Positions 23,779 through 33,380 are shown, numbered from the stretch's first letter. The stretch is 64,000 nt of DNA from DAIMFL01 sp964372215 (GCA_964372215.1 CAYJQC010000006.1:62001-126000); one strand, 5' to 3'. A program made the numbers and translations. The notes: generated from the letters alone by a model not told the origin.

Positions 23779-25062
23779 ATGAGGCGATTTGCGTGGGTTG
23801 TGGCCGGTCCGGTGGCCGCACTGGGACTGCTGGCGGTGCTCCCGGCGGCGGCCGTTGCCGCGGTCGACAAGGCGGCGGTCGCCACCACCTACGGAGACAT
23901 CGCCCAGGCCATGTACGAGGACGCGCTGGCGAGGGCGAAGACCCTCGACGCCGCGGTCGGGGCCCTGGTCGCCGGCCCCAGCGCCGCGACCCTGGACGCG
24001 GCGAAGGCCGCGTGGCTCGCCGCCCGCAAGCCCTATCAACAAACCGAGGCCTATCGCTTCGGCAACGCCATCGTCGACGACTGGGAGGGCAAGGTGAACG
24101 CCTGGCCGCTCGACGAGGGGCTGATCGACTATGTCGACGCCGCCTACGGCAACGACTCCGAGGAGAATCCGCTCTACACCGCGAACGTGATCGCCCACAG
24201 CTCCATCAAGCACGGCGCCGACACCATCGATATCAGCGCGATCACCCCGGCGCTGCTCGCCGACACGCTGCAGGAGATCGGCGGGGTCGAGGCCAATGTC
24301 GCCACCGGCTATCACGCCATCGAGTTCCTGCTGTGGGGCCAGGACCTGAACGGCACCGGGCCGGGCGCCGGGGCGCGGCCCTGGACCGACTATGCCTCGG
24401 CCGCGTGCAGCAACGGCAACTGCGAGCGGCGCGCCCAGTATCTCGGCGCCGCCAGCAAGCTGCTGGTCGACGATCTCGCCTGGATGGCGGCGCAATGGGC
24501 GCCGGGCGGCGCGGCGCGCGAGCAGCTCGCCGACAAGGGCCCGGACGGGGTGCTGGCCACCATGCTGACCGGCATGGGCAGCCTGTCCTATGGCGAGCTC
24601 GCCGGCGAGCGCATGAAGCTCGGCCTGCTGCTGCACGATCCGGAGGAGGAGCATGACTGCTTCTCCGACAACACCTACAACTCGCACTACTACGACGTCC
24701 TCGGCATCCGCGCGGTCTATTTCGGCAGCTACACGAGGATCGACGGCAGCACGGTCGCCGGACCCAGCCTGGCCGCTGCGCTGGCGGATGCCGACGCCGC
24801 GCTGGCGGCCGAGCTGACGGCCAAGCTCGACGCCACCCTGGCAGCCGCCGAGGCGATGAAGCGCCGCGGCGAGACGGTCGAGGCCTATGACCAGATGATC
24901 GGCGCCGACAATCCCGAGGGCAACGCCACGGTGCAGGCGGTGATCGACGGGCTGACCGACCAGACCCGCTCGATCGAGCGCGCGGTCACCGCCCTCGGGC
25001 TGGAATCGCTGCAGTTCGAAGGCTCGGACAGCCTGGACAACCCGGAGACGGTGTTCCAGTAA
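23779..25062 (+). CDS. Imelysin family periplasmic protein
   Basis: The 427-residue protein has a signal peptide (MRRFAWVVAGPVAALGLLAV...AAAVAA) and an imelysin (M75-like) domain. The family motif GxHxxE is present as GYHAIEFLLWG near residue 177, along with YRFGN and WPLDEGLIDYVD. Imelysins are thought to bind iron or act in iron uptake in the periplasm; peptidase activity is doubtful. A GGGAGGA site lies six bases before the ATG. It is the first gene of a four-gene operon with a di-haem oxidoreductase, a second imelysin and a DUF1513 protein. Confidence 0.88.
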   Translation: MRRFAWVVAGPVAALGLLAVLPAAAVAAVDKAAVATTYGDIAQAMYEDALARAKTLDAAVGALVAGPSAATLDAAKAAWLAARKPYQQTEAYRFGNAIVDDWEGKVNAWPLDEGLIDYVDAAYGNDSEENPLYTANVIAHSSIKHGADTIDISAITPALLADTLQEIGGVEANVATGYHAIEFLLWGQDLNGTGPGAGARPWTDYASAACSNGNCERRAQYLGAASKLLVDDLAWMAAQWAPGGAAREQLADKGPDGVLATMLTGMGSLSYGELAGERMKLGLLLHDPEEEHDCFSDNTYNSHYYDVLGIRAVYFGSYTRIDGSTVAGPSLAAALADADAALAAELTAKLDATLAAAEAMKRRGETVEAYDQMIGADNPEGNATVQAVIDGLTDQTRSIERAVTALGLESLQFEGSDSLDNPETVFQ

Positions 25063-25122
25063 TTCTCCCGCGCCGCCGGCCGACGGCGGGCTGAAATCCG
25101 GGGCTGACGCGAGGAACGGATC

Positions 25123-26667
25123 TTGTCGAACGGGCGAGGGTGGCATCACGGAACGGCGGCGGCCGGGCTCGGCCTGATCGCGGCGCTGATCGTCGCCGTC
25201 GCCGGATCGGTGCTGGCCGATGGCGGCGCCGCGTCCGACGGCGGGCGCAGTGCCGAGGAGCAGGCGCGTATCGCCCGGGCGACCGCGCCGGCCACCGATT
25301 TCAACGCCGCCGAGCCCTATGAGCGCAATTCGGCCGGCGCCGCGACCTCGTTCGCGCCGCTCAACACCAGCGCCTTCTCCCATCCCTCGGCCAATATGAG
25401 CTTCGAGCGCGAGCTCGACTTCAAGGTCGGCGACGGCATCTTCCGCAAGCTCTGGGTCTCCTCGCCCAGCTCGACCAAGTCGTCGGACGGGCTCGGGCCG
25501 TACTACAACTCGCGCTCCTGCCAGGGCTGCCATCTGAAGGACGGCCGCGGCCACCCGCCGCAGGGCGACGAGGCCGCGGTCTCGCTGTTCCTGCGCCTGT
25601 CGATTCCGCCGCAGAACGATGCCGACCGCGAGGCCCTGGCCAATCACTGGCAGGCGGCGGTGCCCGAGCCGACCTATGGCGGCCAGTTCCAGAACTTCTC
25701 GATCCAGGGCGTGCTGGCTGAAGGACGGCTGGCGATCAGCTACGCCGAGGAGCCGGTCGCGCTCGCCGATGGCGAGCTGGTGATGCTGCGCCGCCCGACC
25801 TACGACATGGTCGACCTCAACTACGGTCCGCTGCACCCGGACACCATGATCTCGCCGCGCCTGGCGCCGCCGATGATCGGCCTCGGCCAGCTCGAGCGGG
25901 TGCCGGCCGACGAGATCCTGGCGCTGGCCGATCCGGACGATGCCGACGGCGACGGCATTTCCGGCCGGCCGAACCTCGTGTGGAGCACGGCGGAGGGCCG
26001 GGTCATGCTCGGCCGCTTCGGCTGGAAGGCGGGCCAGCCGTCCATCGCCGACCAGTCGGCCCACGCCTTCTCGGGCGACATGGGGATCTCGACGCCGGCG
26101 CTGCCCGCCGCCTATGGCGACTGCACCGCGGCGCAGCCCGACTGCCGGGGCGCGCCCGACGGCGCCGATCCGGCGGAAGCGGTCGAGGCGACCCAGAACA
26201 TGTTCAGCCTGGTGGTGTTCTACGCCCGCAACCTGGCGGTGCCGGCGCGCCGCGACGTCGATGCGGCGCAGGTGCTGGCCGGCAAGGCGCAGTTCTACGA
26301 CGCGGGCTGCGCGGCCTGCCACCGGCCGAAATTCGTGACCGCGCGCCTGGACGACCAGCCCGAGCAGTCGTTCCAACTGGTCTGGCCCTACTCGGACCTG
26401 CTGCTGCACGACATGGGCGAGGATCTCGCCGACCACCGGCCGGAAGGCGACGCCAGCGGAACCGAATGGCGCACTCCGCCGCTCTGGGGCATCGGCCTGA
26501 CGCCGACGGTCACCGAGTTCCCGAGCTATCTGCATGACGGCCGCGCCCGCAGCCTGCTCGAGGCGATCCTGTGGCATGGCGGCGAGGCGGCGGCGGCCCG
26601 GCAGAAGGTGATCGAGATGCGCACCGACGAGCGGGCGGCGCTGCTCGCCTTCCTCGGCTCGCTGTGA
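25123..26667 (+). CDS. Di-haem oxidoreductase (DUF1111, putative thiol oxidoreductase)
   Basis: The 514-residue exported protein carries two c-type haem sites: CQGCH near residue 137 and CAACH near residue 391. It has the DUF1111 conserved segments GDGIFRKLWVS and FPSYLHDGRARSLLEAILWHGGEA. A TTG at 25123 preceded by GAGGAACGG is the chosen start, giving a plausible N-terminal signal (LIAALIVAVAGSVLA). It follows the first imelysin by 60 bp. In related clusters it may reduce or oxidise iron bound by the imelysins. Its electron partner is unknown. Confidence 0.87.
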   Translation: MSNGRGWHHGTAAAGLGLIAALIVAVAGSVLADGGAASDGGRSAEEQARIARATAPATDFNAAEPYERNSAGAATSFAPLNTSAFSHPSANMSFERELDFKVGDGIFRKLWVSSPSSTKSSDGLGPYYNSRSCQGCHLKDGRGHPPQGDEAAVSLFLRLSIPPQNDADREALANHWQAAVPEPTYGGQFQNFSIQGVLAEGRLAISYAEEPVALADGELVMLRRPTYDMVDLNYGPLHPDTMISPRLAPPMIGLGQLERVPADEILALADPDDADGDGISGRPNLVWSTAEGRVMLGRFGWKAGQPSIADQSAHAFSGDMGISTPALPAAYGDCTAAQPDCRGAPDGADPAEAVEATQNMFSLVVFYARNLAVPARRDVDAAQVLAGKAQFYDAGCAACHRPKFVTARLDDQPEQSFQLVWPYSDLLLHDMGEDLADHRPEGDASGTEWRTPPLWGIGLTPTVTEFPSYLHDGRARSLLEAILWHGGEAAAARQKVIEMRTDERAALLAFLGSL

Positions 26668-26689
26668 GCCGGACGGAAAGTACGGAACC

Positions 26690-27802
26690 ATGAGGGTCAT
26701 CGGGCGACTGGCGCTGGCCGCGCTGCTGTCGGCGATGGTCGCGCCGCCGGCGGCGTCGGCGCCGCCGGATCCGGGCGCGATCGCCGCGACCCTCGTCAAT
26801 CTCGACCTGGTGCCGCGGCATCGCGCGCTGGCGCAGGCGACGCGGGATCTCGCCGCCGCGGCGACGCGCTTCTGCGACCGGCCCGACGCCATCGGCCTCG
26901 ATCGCGTGACGGCGGCCTACAACGCCGCCGCCGATGCCTGGATCGGTGTCGAGCCGGTCGGCTTCGGCCCGATCGAGCTGCGGATGCGCAGTCCGCGGCT
27001 GTATTTCTGGCCCGACCCGACCGGCCGCGCGGAACGGGACGTCGGCGAGTTCCTGACGACCGGCGACACCGCGATTCTCGAACCCCTGCAGTTCGCCGGC
27101 CAGACCGTGTCGCTCCAGGGCCTGCCCGCCGCCGAGGCGGTGCTGTACGACACCGGCGCGGCCGATCATCTGCTGGCCGGCGACGACGAAGGTAAGCTGC
27201 GCTGCGCGCTGCTCCGCGCCATCGCCGGGAACGTCGCGGAGCTGGCCGGCGGGCTGTTCGCCGACTGGACCCAGGGTGAGCATCCCTTCGTCCGGACGCT
27301 GGCGACGCCGGGCGCCGACAATCCCGACTACGCCAGCCAGGCCGAGGTGACCGCCGCTTTCCTGAAAAGCATCAACCACGCGCTGCAGCTTGCCGTCGAC
27401 ACCCGGCTGAAGCCGGTGCTCGGGCCGGGCATCGACGCGGCGCGGCCCGATCGCGCCGAAGCGCGGGGCAGCGGCCGCTCGCTGCGCAACATCATCCTCG
27501 GGCTCGAATCGGCGCAGCGGCTCTATCTCGGCCCGAACGGGACGGACGGACTCGAGGCGCTGGCGGCGGCCGGCGCCGCCGATCCCGAGATCGCGGCGCT
27601 GCTGCGCAAGGCGTTCGGCATCACCATCGAGACCGCGCGCGGCGTGGCGAAGCCGCTCGACATCGCGGTGCTCGATCCGGCAGAACGGCCGAAGCTCGAG
27701 AAGCTCGCCACCCAGATCCAGGCCCTGCGCCAGCTCATCGGCACCAGGCTCGCCGCCGCGCTCGGATTGTCGCTCGGGTTCAATGCGCTCGATGGCGATT
27801 GA
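26690..27802 (+). CDS. Second imelysin family protein
   Basis: The 370-residue protein starts with a short signal peptide (MRVIGRLALAALLSAMVAPPAASA). Its imelysin domain carries the motif variant GLPAAEAVLYD near residue 144, in place of the GxHxxE of the first copy. The histidine is replaced here, so metal binding probably differs between the two paralogues. It is 22 bp downstream of the di-haem gene and overlaps the DUF1513 gene by 11 bp. The pairing of two unlike imelysins around a di-haem protein is a known iron-related arrangement. Confidence 0.85.
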   Translation: MRVIGRLALAALLSAMVAPPAASAPPDPGAIAATLVNLDLVPRHRALAQATRDLAAAATRFCDRPDAIGLDRVTAAYNAAADAWIGVEPVGFGPIELRMRSPRLYFWPDPTGRAERDVGEFLTTGDTAILEPLQFAGQTVSLQGLPAAEAVLYDTGAADHLLAGDDEGKLRCALLRAIAGNVAELAGGLFADWTQGEHPFVRTLATPGADNPDYASQAEVTAAFLKSINHALQLAVDTRLKPVLGPGIDAARPDRAEARGSGRSLRNIILGLESAQRLYLGPNGTDGLEALAAAGAADPEIAALLRKAFGITIETARGVAKPLDIAVLDPAERPKLEKLATQIQALRQLIGTRLAAALGLSLGFNALDGD

Positions 27803-28901
27803 CCGGCGCCGCCTGCTGATCGGCGGCGCCGCGGCGCTCGCGGTCGCGCGGTTCGGCGGCGCGGCGGCGGCGCCGGCCGGCGCGCCCTTCGTCAGCAGCC
27901 GCGCCGATGGCGCCGGCGCCAATTTCGTGACCGGCTTCGACGCGGCGGGCGGCATCGTCTTCGACCACGCGCTCCCCGCGCGCGGTCACGGCTCGGCCTT
28001 CGGCGCGCAGGGCCGCATCGTGCATTTCGCGCGCCGGCCGGGGCGCTTCGCCCTGGTACTGGACTCCTACGGTCGCGTCGCGGCGCGGATCGACAGCGTC
28101 GTGGGGCGGCATTTCGAAGGCCACGGCGCGTTCTCGCCGGACGGGGGCCTGCTCTACGCCACCGAGAACGACATCGAGGCGGCGCGCGGCGTGATCGGCG
28201 TCTACGACGCGGGCGACGCTTTCCGCCGCGTCGCCGAGTTCGACAGCGGCGGCATGGATCCGCACGAGCTGCGGCTGATGCCGGACGGAACCACATTGGT
28301 GGTGGCCAATGGCGGGATCCTGACCCATCCCGACTATCCCCAGGAAAACCTCGACATCGCCGGCATGGATCCGTCGCTCGCCTATGTCGACCGCCGCGAC
28401 GGAACCCTGGTGGCGCGGCACCGCCTGCCGGCCGAGCTGCGGCAGCTCAGCATCCACCACTTGGCGGTGGCCGGCGACGGCACGGTCTACGCCGTGGTGC
28501 AGGACGCGATCAAGCGCGCCGAGGTTCTGCCGCTGGTCATCGAGCACCGGCCGGGGGCGGAACCCGCCTGGATCGATCCCGGCGCGCCGACCACGGCGCG
28601 GCTCGCCGGCTATTGCGGCAGCGCCGCGATCGACCGCGGCGGCCGCATCGTGGCGGTCTCGTCCCCGCGCGGCGGCTACGTCATGTTCTGGGACCGCGCG
28701 GAGCAACGCGCGCTGGGTGGGCTCGAGCTCGCCGATGTCTGCGGCCTGGCGCCGGCCGCCGCAGCCGGGACGTTCGTCGTCACCAGCGGCCAGGGCGGTG
28801 CGCTGCTGCACGATGCGCCGCGCGGAGCGTCGACGCCGATCCCGGCGCCGCTCGTCGCCCGGTCATACTGGGACAACCACGTGTTCGCGCCGGCGGGGTA
28901 G
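27792..28901 (+). CDS. DUF1513 family exported protein (beta-propeller-like)
   Basis: The 369-residue protein has a twin-arginine-type leader (DRRRLLIGGAAALAVARFG). The repeated short beta motifs suit a seven-bladed propeller, with FEGHGAFSPDGGLLYATEND and SGGMDPHELRLMPDGTTLVVANGG as clear blade sequences. DUF1513 proteins accompany imelysins in iron-uptake-type operons; their activity is not established. The ATG at 27792 is preferred over one at 27783, because the RR motif then begins at residue 4. It overlaps the end of the second imelysin gene. Confidence 0.85.
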   Translation: MAIDRRRLLIGGAAALAVARFGGAAAAPAGAPFVSSRADGAGANFVTGFDAAGGIVFDHALPARGHGSAFGAQGRIVHFARRPGRFALVLDSYGRVAARIDSVVGRHFEGHGAFSPDGGLLYATENDIEAARGVIGVYDAGDAFRRVAEFDSGGMDPHELRLMPDGTTLVVANGGILTHPDYPQENLDIAGMDPSLAYVDRRDGTLVARHRLPAELRQLSIHHLAVAGDGTVYAVVQDAIKRAEVLPLVIEHRPGAEPAWIDPGAPTTARLAGYCGSAAIDRGGRIVAVSSPRGGYVMFWDRAEQRALGGLELADVCGLAPAAAAGTFVVTSGQGGALLHDAPRGASTPIPAPLVARSYWDNHVFAPAG

Positions 28902-28932
28902 GGACGCCCGCCGCCTGGCGGCTCGGCCTCAT

Positions 28933-28991
28933 CCTTCGACAGGCTCAGGATGAGGCAGCAACTCCAAGCCTCGCCCTGAGCCTGTCGAAGG
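28933..28991. repeat. Perfect 17-bp inverted repeat between convergent genes
   Basis: CCTTCGACAGGCTCAGG (28933-28949) is exactly complementary to CCTGAGCCTGTCGAAGG (28975-28991). This arm sequence is a widespread intergenic repeat in many GC-rich bacteria. It lies between the DUF1513 gene and the convergent aminotransferase gene and may also act as a bidirectional terminator. Confidence 0.8.
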
Positions 28992-29013
28992 GCGAGACAG
29001 CGATATCGATGCC

Positions 29014-30348
29014 CTACAGCCGCGCCATCACCTGCTCGAGGCTCGTCGCCAGCTTGTCGACGATCTCGTCGAGTTCCTTGCGGGTGGCGATATAGGGCGG
29101 CGCCAGGATCACGTGGTCGCCCTTGACCCCGTCGATGTTGCCGCCGGCGGGATAGCAGATCAGGCCATTGGCGAAGCTCTGGTCGCGTACTTTTATGAAC
29201 ACCTGCTTGGCCGGATCGAATGGCTGCTTGCTCGCGCGGTCGGCGACCAGCTCGATCCCGGCAAAGAAGCCGCGGCCTCTGATGTTGCCGACATAGGGCC
29301 TGTCGCCGAGACGCTGGTTCAGGGCGGCGAACAGGTACTTGCCGTCCTCCGCCACCTTCTCCACCAGGCTGTCGCGCCGCACGATCTCCTGCACCGCGAC
29401 GCCGGCCGCGCAGCAGGCGGTGTGGCCGGTGAAGGTGTGGCCGGTCATCGGCCCGCCATGGGCCGGGTAGATCGCCTCGGCGATGCGGTCGCCGTAGATC
29501 GCGGCGCCCAACGGCAGGTAGCCGCCGGCCAGGCCCTTGGCCACCGACATGATGTCGGGTTCGACCCCGTCATGGGCGAGCGCCCGCCAGGTTCCAGTGC
29601 GCCCCGACCCGCACATCACCTCGTCGGCGATCAGCAGCACGCCGTGGCGGTCGCAGACCTCGCGCACCAGCCTGGCATAGCCCGCCGGCGCCGGCACCGC
29701 GCCGGCGGCCGCCCCCACTACCGGTTCGAAGATGAAGGCGGCGACGTTCTGGGCGCCACAGCGCAGGATCTCCTGCTCCAACTCGGCGGCGCAATGCGCG
29801 GCCAGGTCTTCCGGCTTCACCCCTTCGGGCGGACGATAGGCGTTGACCGCGGAGATGTGGCTGGCCTCGACCAGCGCGCCCTCGAAGGCGGCGCGGCGGT
29901 CCTTGAAGCCGGAGACGGCGAGCGCGCCCAGGGTATTGCCGTGCCAGGAGCGCTGCCGGGCGATGAAGCGGCGGCGCGACATCTCGCCACGCGCCGCGTG
30001 GTACTGCAGCGCGAGCTTGAGGCAGGATTCGACCGCCTCCGAGCCGCCGGTGACGAACACCATGCGGCGCAGGCTGCCGCCGCAGCGCTCGCCGACGATG
30101 GCGGTCAGCTGCTCCATCGGGTCGCTGGTGAAGGTGTAGCGATAGCCGTGCGCCACCTTGTCGAGCTGGCGCGAGATGGCGGCGTTGACCTCCTCGTTGC
30201 CGTGGCCCAGGCAGAACACCGCCGGCCCGCCGGAGCCGTCGAGGTACTGCTTGCCGTCGGTGTCGTAGATGTAGCAGCCCTTGCCCCAGGCGACCTTGGG
30301 AAGCTTCTGCGGCTGCCATGCGGCAATACCCGCGGCGCGGTTCGACAT
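29014..30348 (-). CDS. Class III omega-aminotransferase
   Basis: The 444-residue PLP enzyme has the class III pattern: YIYDTDGKQYLDGSGG near the start, VFVTGGSEAVESCLKLA, RSWHGNTLGAL, LLIADEVMCGSGRTG, the lysine in SVAKGLAGGYLPLGA, and HTFTGHTACCAAGV. It differs clearly from the transaminase at 12-13.4 kb. The ATG at 30348 (MSNRAAGIAAW) is preferred; the longer frame upstream is Pro/Arg-rich and not conserved. With aguA and aguB nearby, putrescine or 4-aminobutyrate is a reasonable substrate guess, but sequence alone does not settle it. Confidence 0.82.
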   Translation of the reverse strand: MSNRAAGIAAWQPQKLPKVAWGKGCYIYDTDGKQYLDGSGGPAVFCLGHGNEEVNAAISRQLDKVAHGYRYTFTSDPMEQLTAIVGERCGGSLRRMVFVTGGSEAVESCLKLALQYHAARGEMSRRRFIARQRSWHGNTLGALAVSGFKDRRAAFEGALVEASHISAVNAYRPPEGVKPEDLAAHCAAELEQEILRCGAQNVAAFIFEPVVGAAAGAVPAPAGYARLVREVCDRHGVLLIADEVMCGSGRTGTWRALAHDGVEPDIMSVAKGLAGGYLPLGAAIYGDRIAEAIYPAHGGPMTGHTFTGHTACCAAGVAVQEIVRRDSLVEKVAEDGKYLFAALNQRLGDRPYVGNIRGRGFFAGIELVADRASKQPFDPAKQVFIKVRDQSFANGLICYPAGGNIDGVKGDHVILAPPYIATRKELDEIVDKLATSLEQVMARL

Positions 30349-30606
30349 GACGACGGATCCTCGTTCAGACCGGGGAAAGGGGATGAGCCCGCAATCTAGC
30401 CCAGGGACGACCCGCCGGCCAAGCGGGCTGGTTCGGCGGCAAAGCGGCCCGCTTCGCCGTCCGGGCCGCCATGGTGTGCCGATCCGGGGCGGACCTCCTG
30501 GCGGCTCGGGGCCGCCGGCCGATCGCGGCTTCGATGCCCGTGGCGTCCGGCGCAACGTGGCGATCGGCCGGAACGGGCCAAATTGCGGCGGGGAGGGGAG
30601 TGCGCG

Positions 30607-31180
30607 ATGGCCGAGACCGCCCGCCATGATGCCTGGCAGGCCGGCAACAGCTACGATTCCCATATAGGGCGATGGAGCCGCCTGATCGCGCCGCGCTTTC
30701 TCGACTGGGTCGAGATGCCGGACGGCCTGGACTGGCTGGAGGTCGGCTGCGGCACCGGTGCGCTATCCGCCGCCATCCTGGCGCGAGGCGGGCCGAAAAG
30801 CCTGGTTTCCATCGACCCGCCCGAAGGCTTCGTCGCGACCGCCCGGACGAACGTGCCGGATCGACGCGCCGAGTTTCGCGTGGGGACGCCCAGGCGCTGA
30901 CTTTGGAGACGGCCAGTCGGGACGTCATCGTGTCCGCGCTGGTCCTGAACTTCGTGCCCGACAAGGCGAAGGCGCTCGCCGAGATGAAACGGGGGGCCCG
31001 GATCGGGCGAACGGTCGGGTTCTACGTCTAGGATTATCCCGGCGGCGGCAAGGAGTTCATGCGTGAATTCTGGAACGCCGCGGCGGCGCTCGATCTCGCC
31101 GCGCGGGACCTCACCGAGGACAAGCGCTTCCCCTTCTGCACGCCGGATGGACCGACCGCCCTCGCGGTTGCAGCAGGCCG
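30607..31180 (+). pseudogene. SAM-dependent methyltransferase, disrupted
   Basis: The first frame (from the ATG at 30607) encodes a class I methyltransferase N-terminus: SYDSHIGRWSRLIAPRFLDW, then the SAM motif WLEVGCGTGALSAAI. It stops early at 30898. A one-base deletion in the G-run at 30882-30885 explains this, because the next frame continues the protein with GDAQAL, VSALVLNFVPDKAKALAEM and GFYV. A TAG (31029-31031) then sits where homologues have Trp, followed by DYPGGGKEFMREFWNAAAALD. Similarity ends near 31180 without the usual C-terminus. Frameshift, nonsense codon and truncation together mark a dead gene. Confidence 0.85.
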
Positions 31181-31284
31181 TGCCGGGCCAGCGCGCCGCG
31201 TTGCGTTGCCGATGTTCCACGCTCCCACGTCTCTCGGAAACTGCGACGCCAGTCGCCATCGCTCCCCTGGGTAGCTCGACACGC

Positions 31285-32172
31285 TCAGGCCCCGTCCGGC
31301 AGCAGGCTCCCGGGGGTCGCTTCGAGGAGCGGGCCGTAGAGTTCGGGGCGCCGGTCGCGGAACACGCCCCACGCCCGCCGCCAGGCGCGGGCCGCCGCCA
31401 TGTCGAGCGCGGCGGTGATCACGCCCTCGCTTACCCGGTCCGCTTCGGCGACCTTGGCGCCGGTGTGGTCGGCAATGAAGGACGAGCCGTAGAATACGAC
31501 GTCGTTGTCGCTGCCGTGCTCGAGCCCGACCCGGTTGGCGGCGATGACCGGCGTGAGATTGGCCGCGGCATGGCCCTGCATGGCGCGTTGCCAGTGGTCG
31601 CGGCTGTCCCAGCCGGGCGTGCCGAGCTCCGAGCCGATCGCCGTCGGGTAGATCAGGAGGTCGGCTCCCATCAAGACCATGGCGCGCGCCGCCTCCGGGA
31701 ACCATTGGTCCCAGCATACGCCGGCGCCGATCTTGCCGACCGCCGTCTCGTGCACCATGAAGCCGGTGTCGCCGTCGCTGAAGTAGGCCTTCTCATTGTA
31801 GCCGGGGGCGTCGGGAATGTGGCTCTTGCGGTAGATGCCGAGCACCCGGCCGTCGGCGTCGATCATGGCCAGCGAGTTGTAGCCCTTGCCGTCGGCGGCC
31901 TCGTAGAAAGACACCGGCAGCACCACGGACAGATCCCTTGCCAGCGTCGAAAGCCGCATGATGGCCGGATGGCCCTTGGCCGGGCGGGCGCGGGCGCGCT
32001 GTCGCGGGTCGACGTCCTTGCAGAAATAGCAGCCGTCGATCAGCTCCTGCAGAACCACAAGACGTGCGCCCCGACGGACCGCGTCGCGCACATGGGTCTC
32101 GATCTTGTCGAGATTGGCGTCGAGGTCGTCGCCCAGGGCAAGCTGGACCGCGCCGACGATAAGCTGGGTCAT
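31285..32172 (-). CDS. aguB: N-carbamoylputrescine amidase
   Basis: The 295-residue nitrilase-superfamily enzyme hydrolyses N-carbamoylputrescine to putrescine, CO2 and ammonia. The catalytic triad is visible as Glu43 (LQELIDGCYF), Lys116 (YRKSHIPD) and Cys153 (GVCWDQWFPE). The ATG at 32172 has a good GGAGG site about six bases upstream. It follows the agmatine deiminase gene by 104 bp on the same strand, giving the standard two-step agmatine to putrescine route. The length is normal for the family. Confidence 0.9.
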   Translation of the reverse strand: MTQLIVGAVQLALGDDLDANLDKIETHVRDAVRRGARLVVLQELIDGCYFCKDVDPRQRARARPAKGHPAIMRLSTLARDLSVVLPVSFYEAADGKGYNSLAMIDADGRVLGIYRKSHIPDAPGYNEKAYFSDGDTGFMVHETAVGKIGAGVCWDQWFPEAARAMVLMGADLLIYPTAIGSELGTPGWDSRDHWQRAMQGHAAANLTPVIAANRVGLEHGSDNDVVFYGSSFIADHTGAKVAEADRVSEGVITAALDMAAARAWRRAWGVFRDRRPELYGPLLEATPGSLLPDGA

Positions 32173-32276
32173 GGTCGTCCTCCGAGATCTGGGCGTCGCC
32201 GCCTTCGGTTCGCGCCTCTGCCGACGATGCGTCGTTTCCGCCGACCGGCAAGTCCACCCTGCCGTCGACCTGCCGG

Positions 32277-33344
32277 CTAGACTCCGGGGTGCGGCATCTC
32301 CTGCGTGATGCAGTGGATCGCGCCGCCGCCGGGGGCGATCGCCCTGACGTCGACGGCGACGATCCGCCGGTCCGGAAAAGCGCGCGCGAGGGTGGCGCAC
32401 GCCGCCTCGTCACCGGGGGTTCCGTAGGCCGGCATGATCACGGCGCCGGAGGCGAGGGCGAAGTTGATGTAGGAGCGGCAGAAGATCTCGCTGGTGCATT
32501 CGGCCTCGACAGCCTCCTCAAGGGGCAGGACTTCGAGCCGGCGGCCCCGGGCATCGGTCTCGTTGCGGAGAACGGCCAGGTTCTCCGCCAGGATGCGCGC
32601 GTGCGGGTCGTTTGGGTCGGGATTGGTCTCGAACAGCACCGCGCCGGGCCGAATGTAGGCGCACATGCCGTCGACATGGCCGTCGGTTTCGAGGTCCATG
32701 GGGTCGCCCGGCAGCCAGATGACCTTCTCGACGCCGAGCATGGCCCGCAGCTCTGCCGTCACCAGCGCCTTGCCGACGCCGGGATTACGATTGGGATTGA
32801 GGATGCTCGTTTCTGTCACGATCAGCGTGCCGTCGCCGTCGCAACATAGCGAGCCGCCCTCGCAGGTGAGCCAGGACCGGCGCGCCTGCAGGCCGAGCCG
32901 GGCCGCCAACTGCTCCGCCAGGGCGTCGTCGTCGCCCCAGGGCGCGTGTTTCTCGCCCCATGCGTTGAAGTTCCAGGAGACGGCGGCGAGATGGCCGTGC
33001 GCGTCCTTGACGAAAGTGGGGCCGGAATCCCGGATCCAGGCGTCGTCGATCGCGATCTCCATCACCTCGACGCTGTTGCCGAGTGCCGCCCGCGCACCGG
33101 CCGCGTGTCCGGGATGGGCGACCATGGTGACGGGCTCGAACTCGGCGATGGCGCGCGCCACGGCGGCGTAGCCCATCTGCGTCTCCGCCAGCCGTTGGCC
33201 GTAGAGATCGGAGCGGTGCGGCCAGGCCATGAACGTGCGCAGATGTGGGCCGGTCTCCGCCAGGCGGCGAACACCATCGCTTTCTGGAACGCGGTTCAAC
33301 CGGGGTGGGTTGGCCACGACATTGTGGGTATCCACGGCGGACAT
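32277..33344 (-). CDS. aguA: Agmatine deiminase
   Basis: The 355-residue enzyme converts agmatine to N-carbamoylputrescine and ammonia in the cytoplasm. It shows the agmatine deiminase blocks MAWPHR, DDAWIRDSGPTFV and DGHVDGMCAY, and the catalytic cysteine near residue 345 in GGGAIHCITQ. The ATG at 33344 is eight bases after a GAGGAG site; a TTG six bases further upstream is too close to that site. It is divergent from a LysR gene that probably controls it. Confidence 0.92.
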   Translation of the reverse strand: MSAVDTHNVVANPPRLNRVPESDGVRRLAETGPHLRTFMAWPHRSDLYGQRLAETQMGYAAVARAIAEFEPVTMVAHPGHAAGARAALGNSVEVMEIAIDDAWIRDSGPTFVKDAHGHLAAVSWNFNAWGEKHAPWGDDDALAEQLAARLGLQARRSWLTCEGGSLCCDGDGTLIVTETSILNPNRNPGVGKALVTAELRAMLGVEKVIWLPGDPMDLETDGHVDGMCAYIRPGAVLFETNPDPNDPHARILAENLAVLRNETDARGRRLEVLPLEEAVEAECTSEIFCRSYINFALASGAVIMPAYGTPGDEAACATLARAFPDRRIVAVDVRAIAPGGGAIHCITQEMPHPGV

Positions 33345-33380
33345 CGCCAAGGCTCCTCTTCACACCGTCCTTCAATAATG

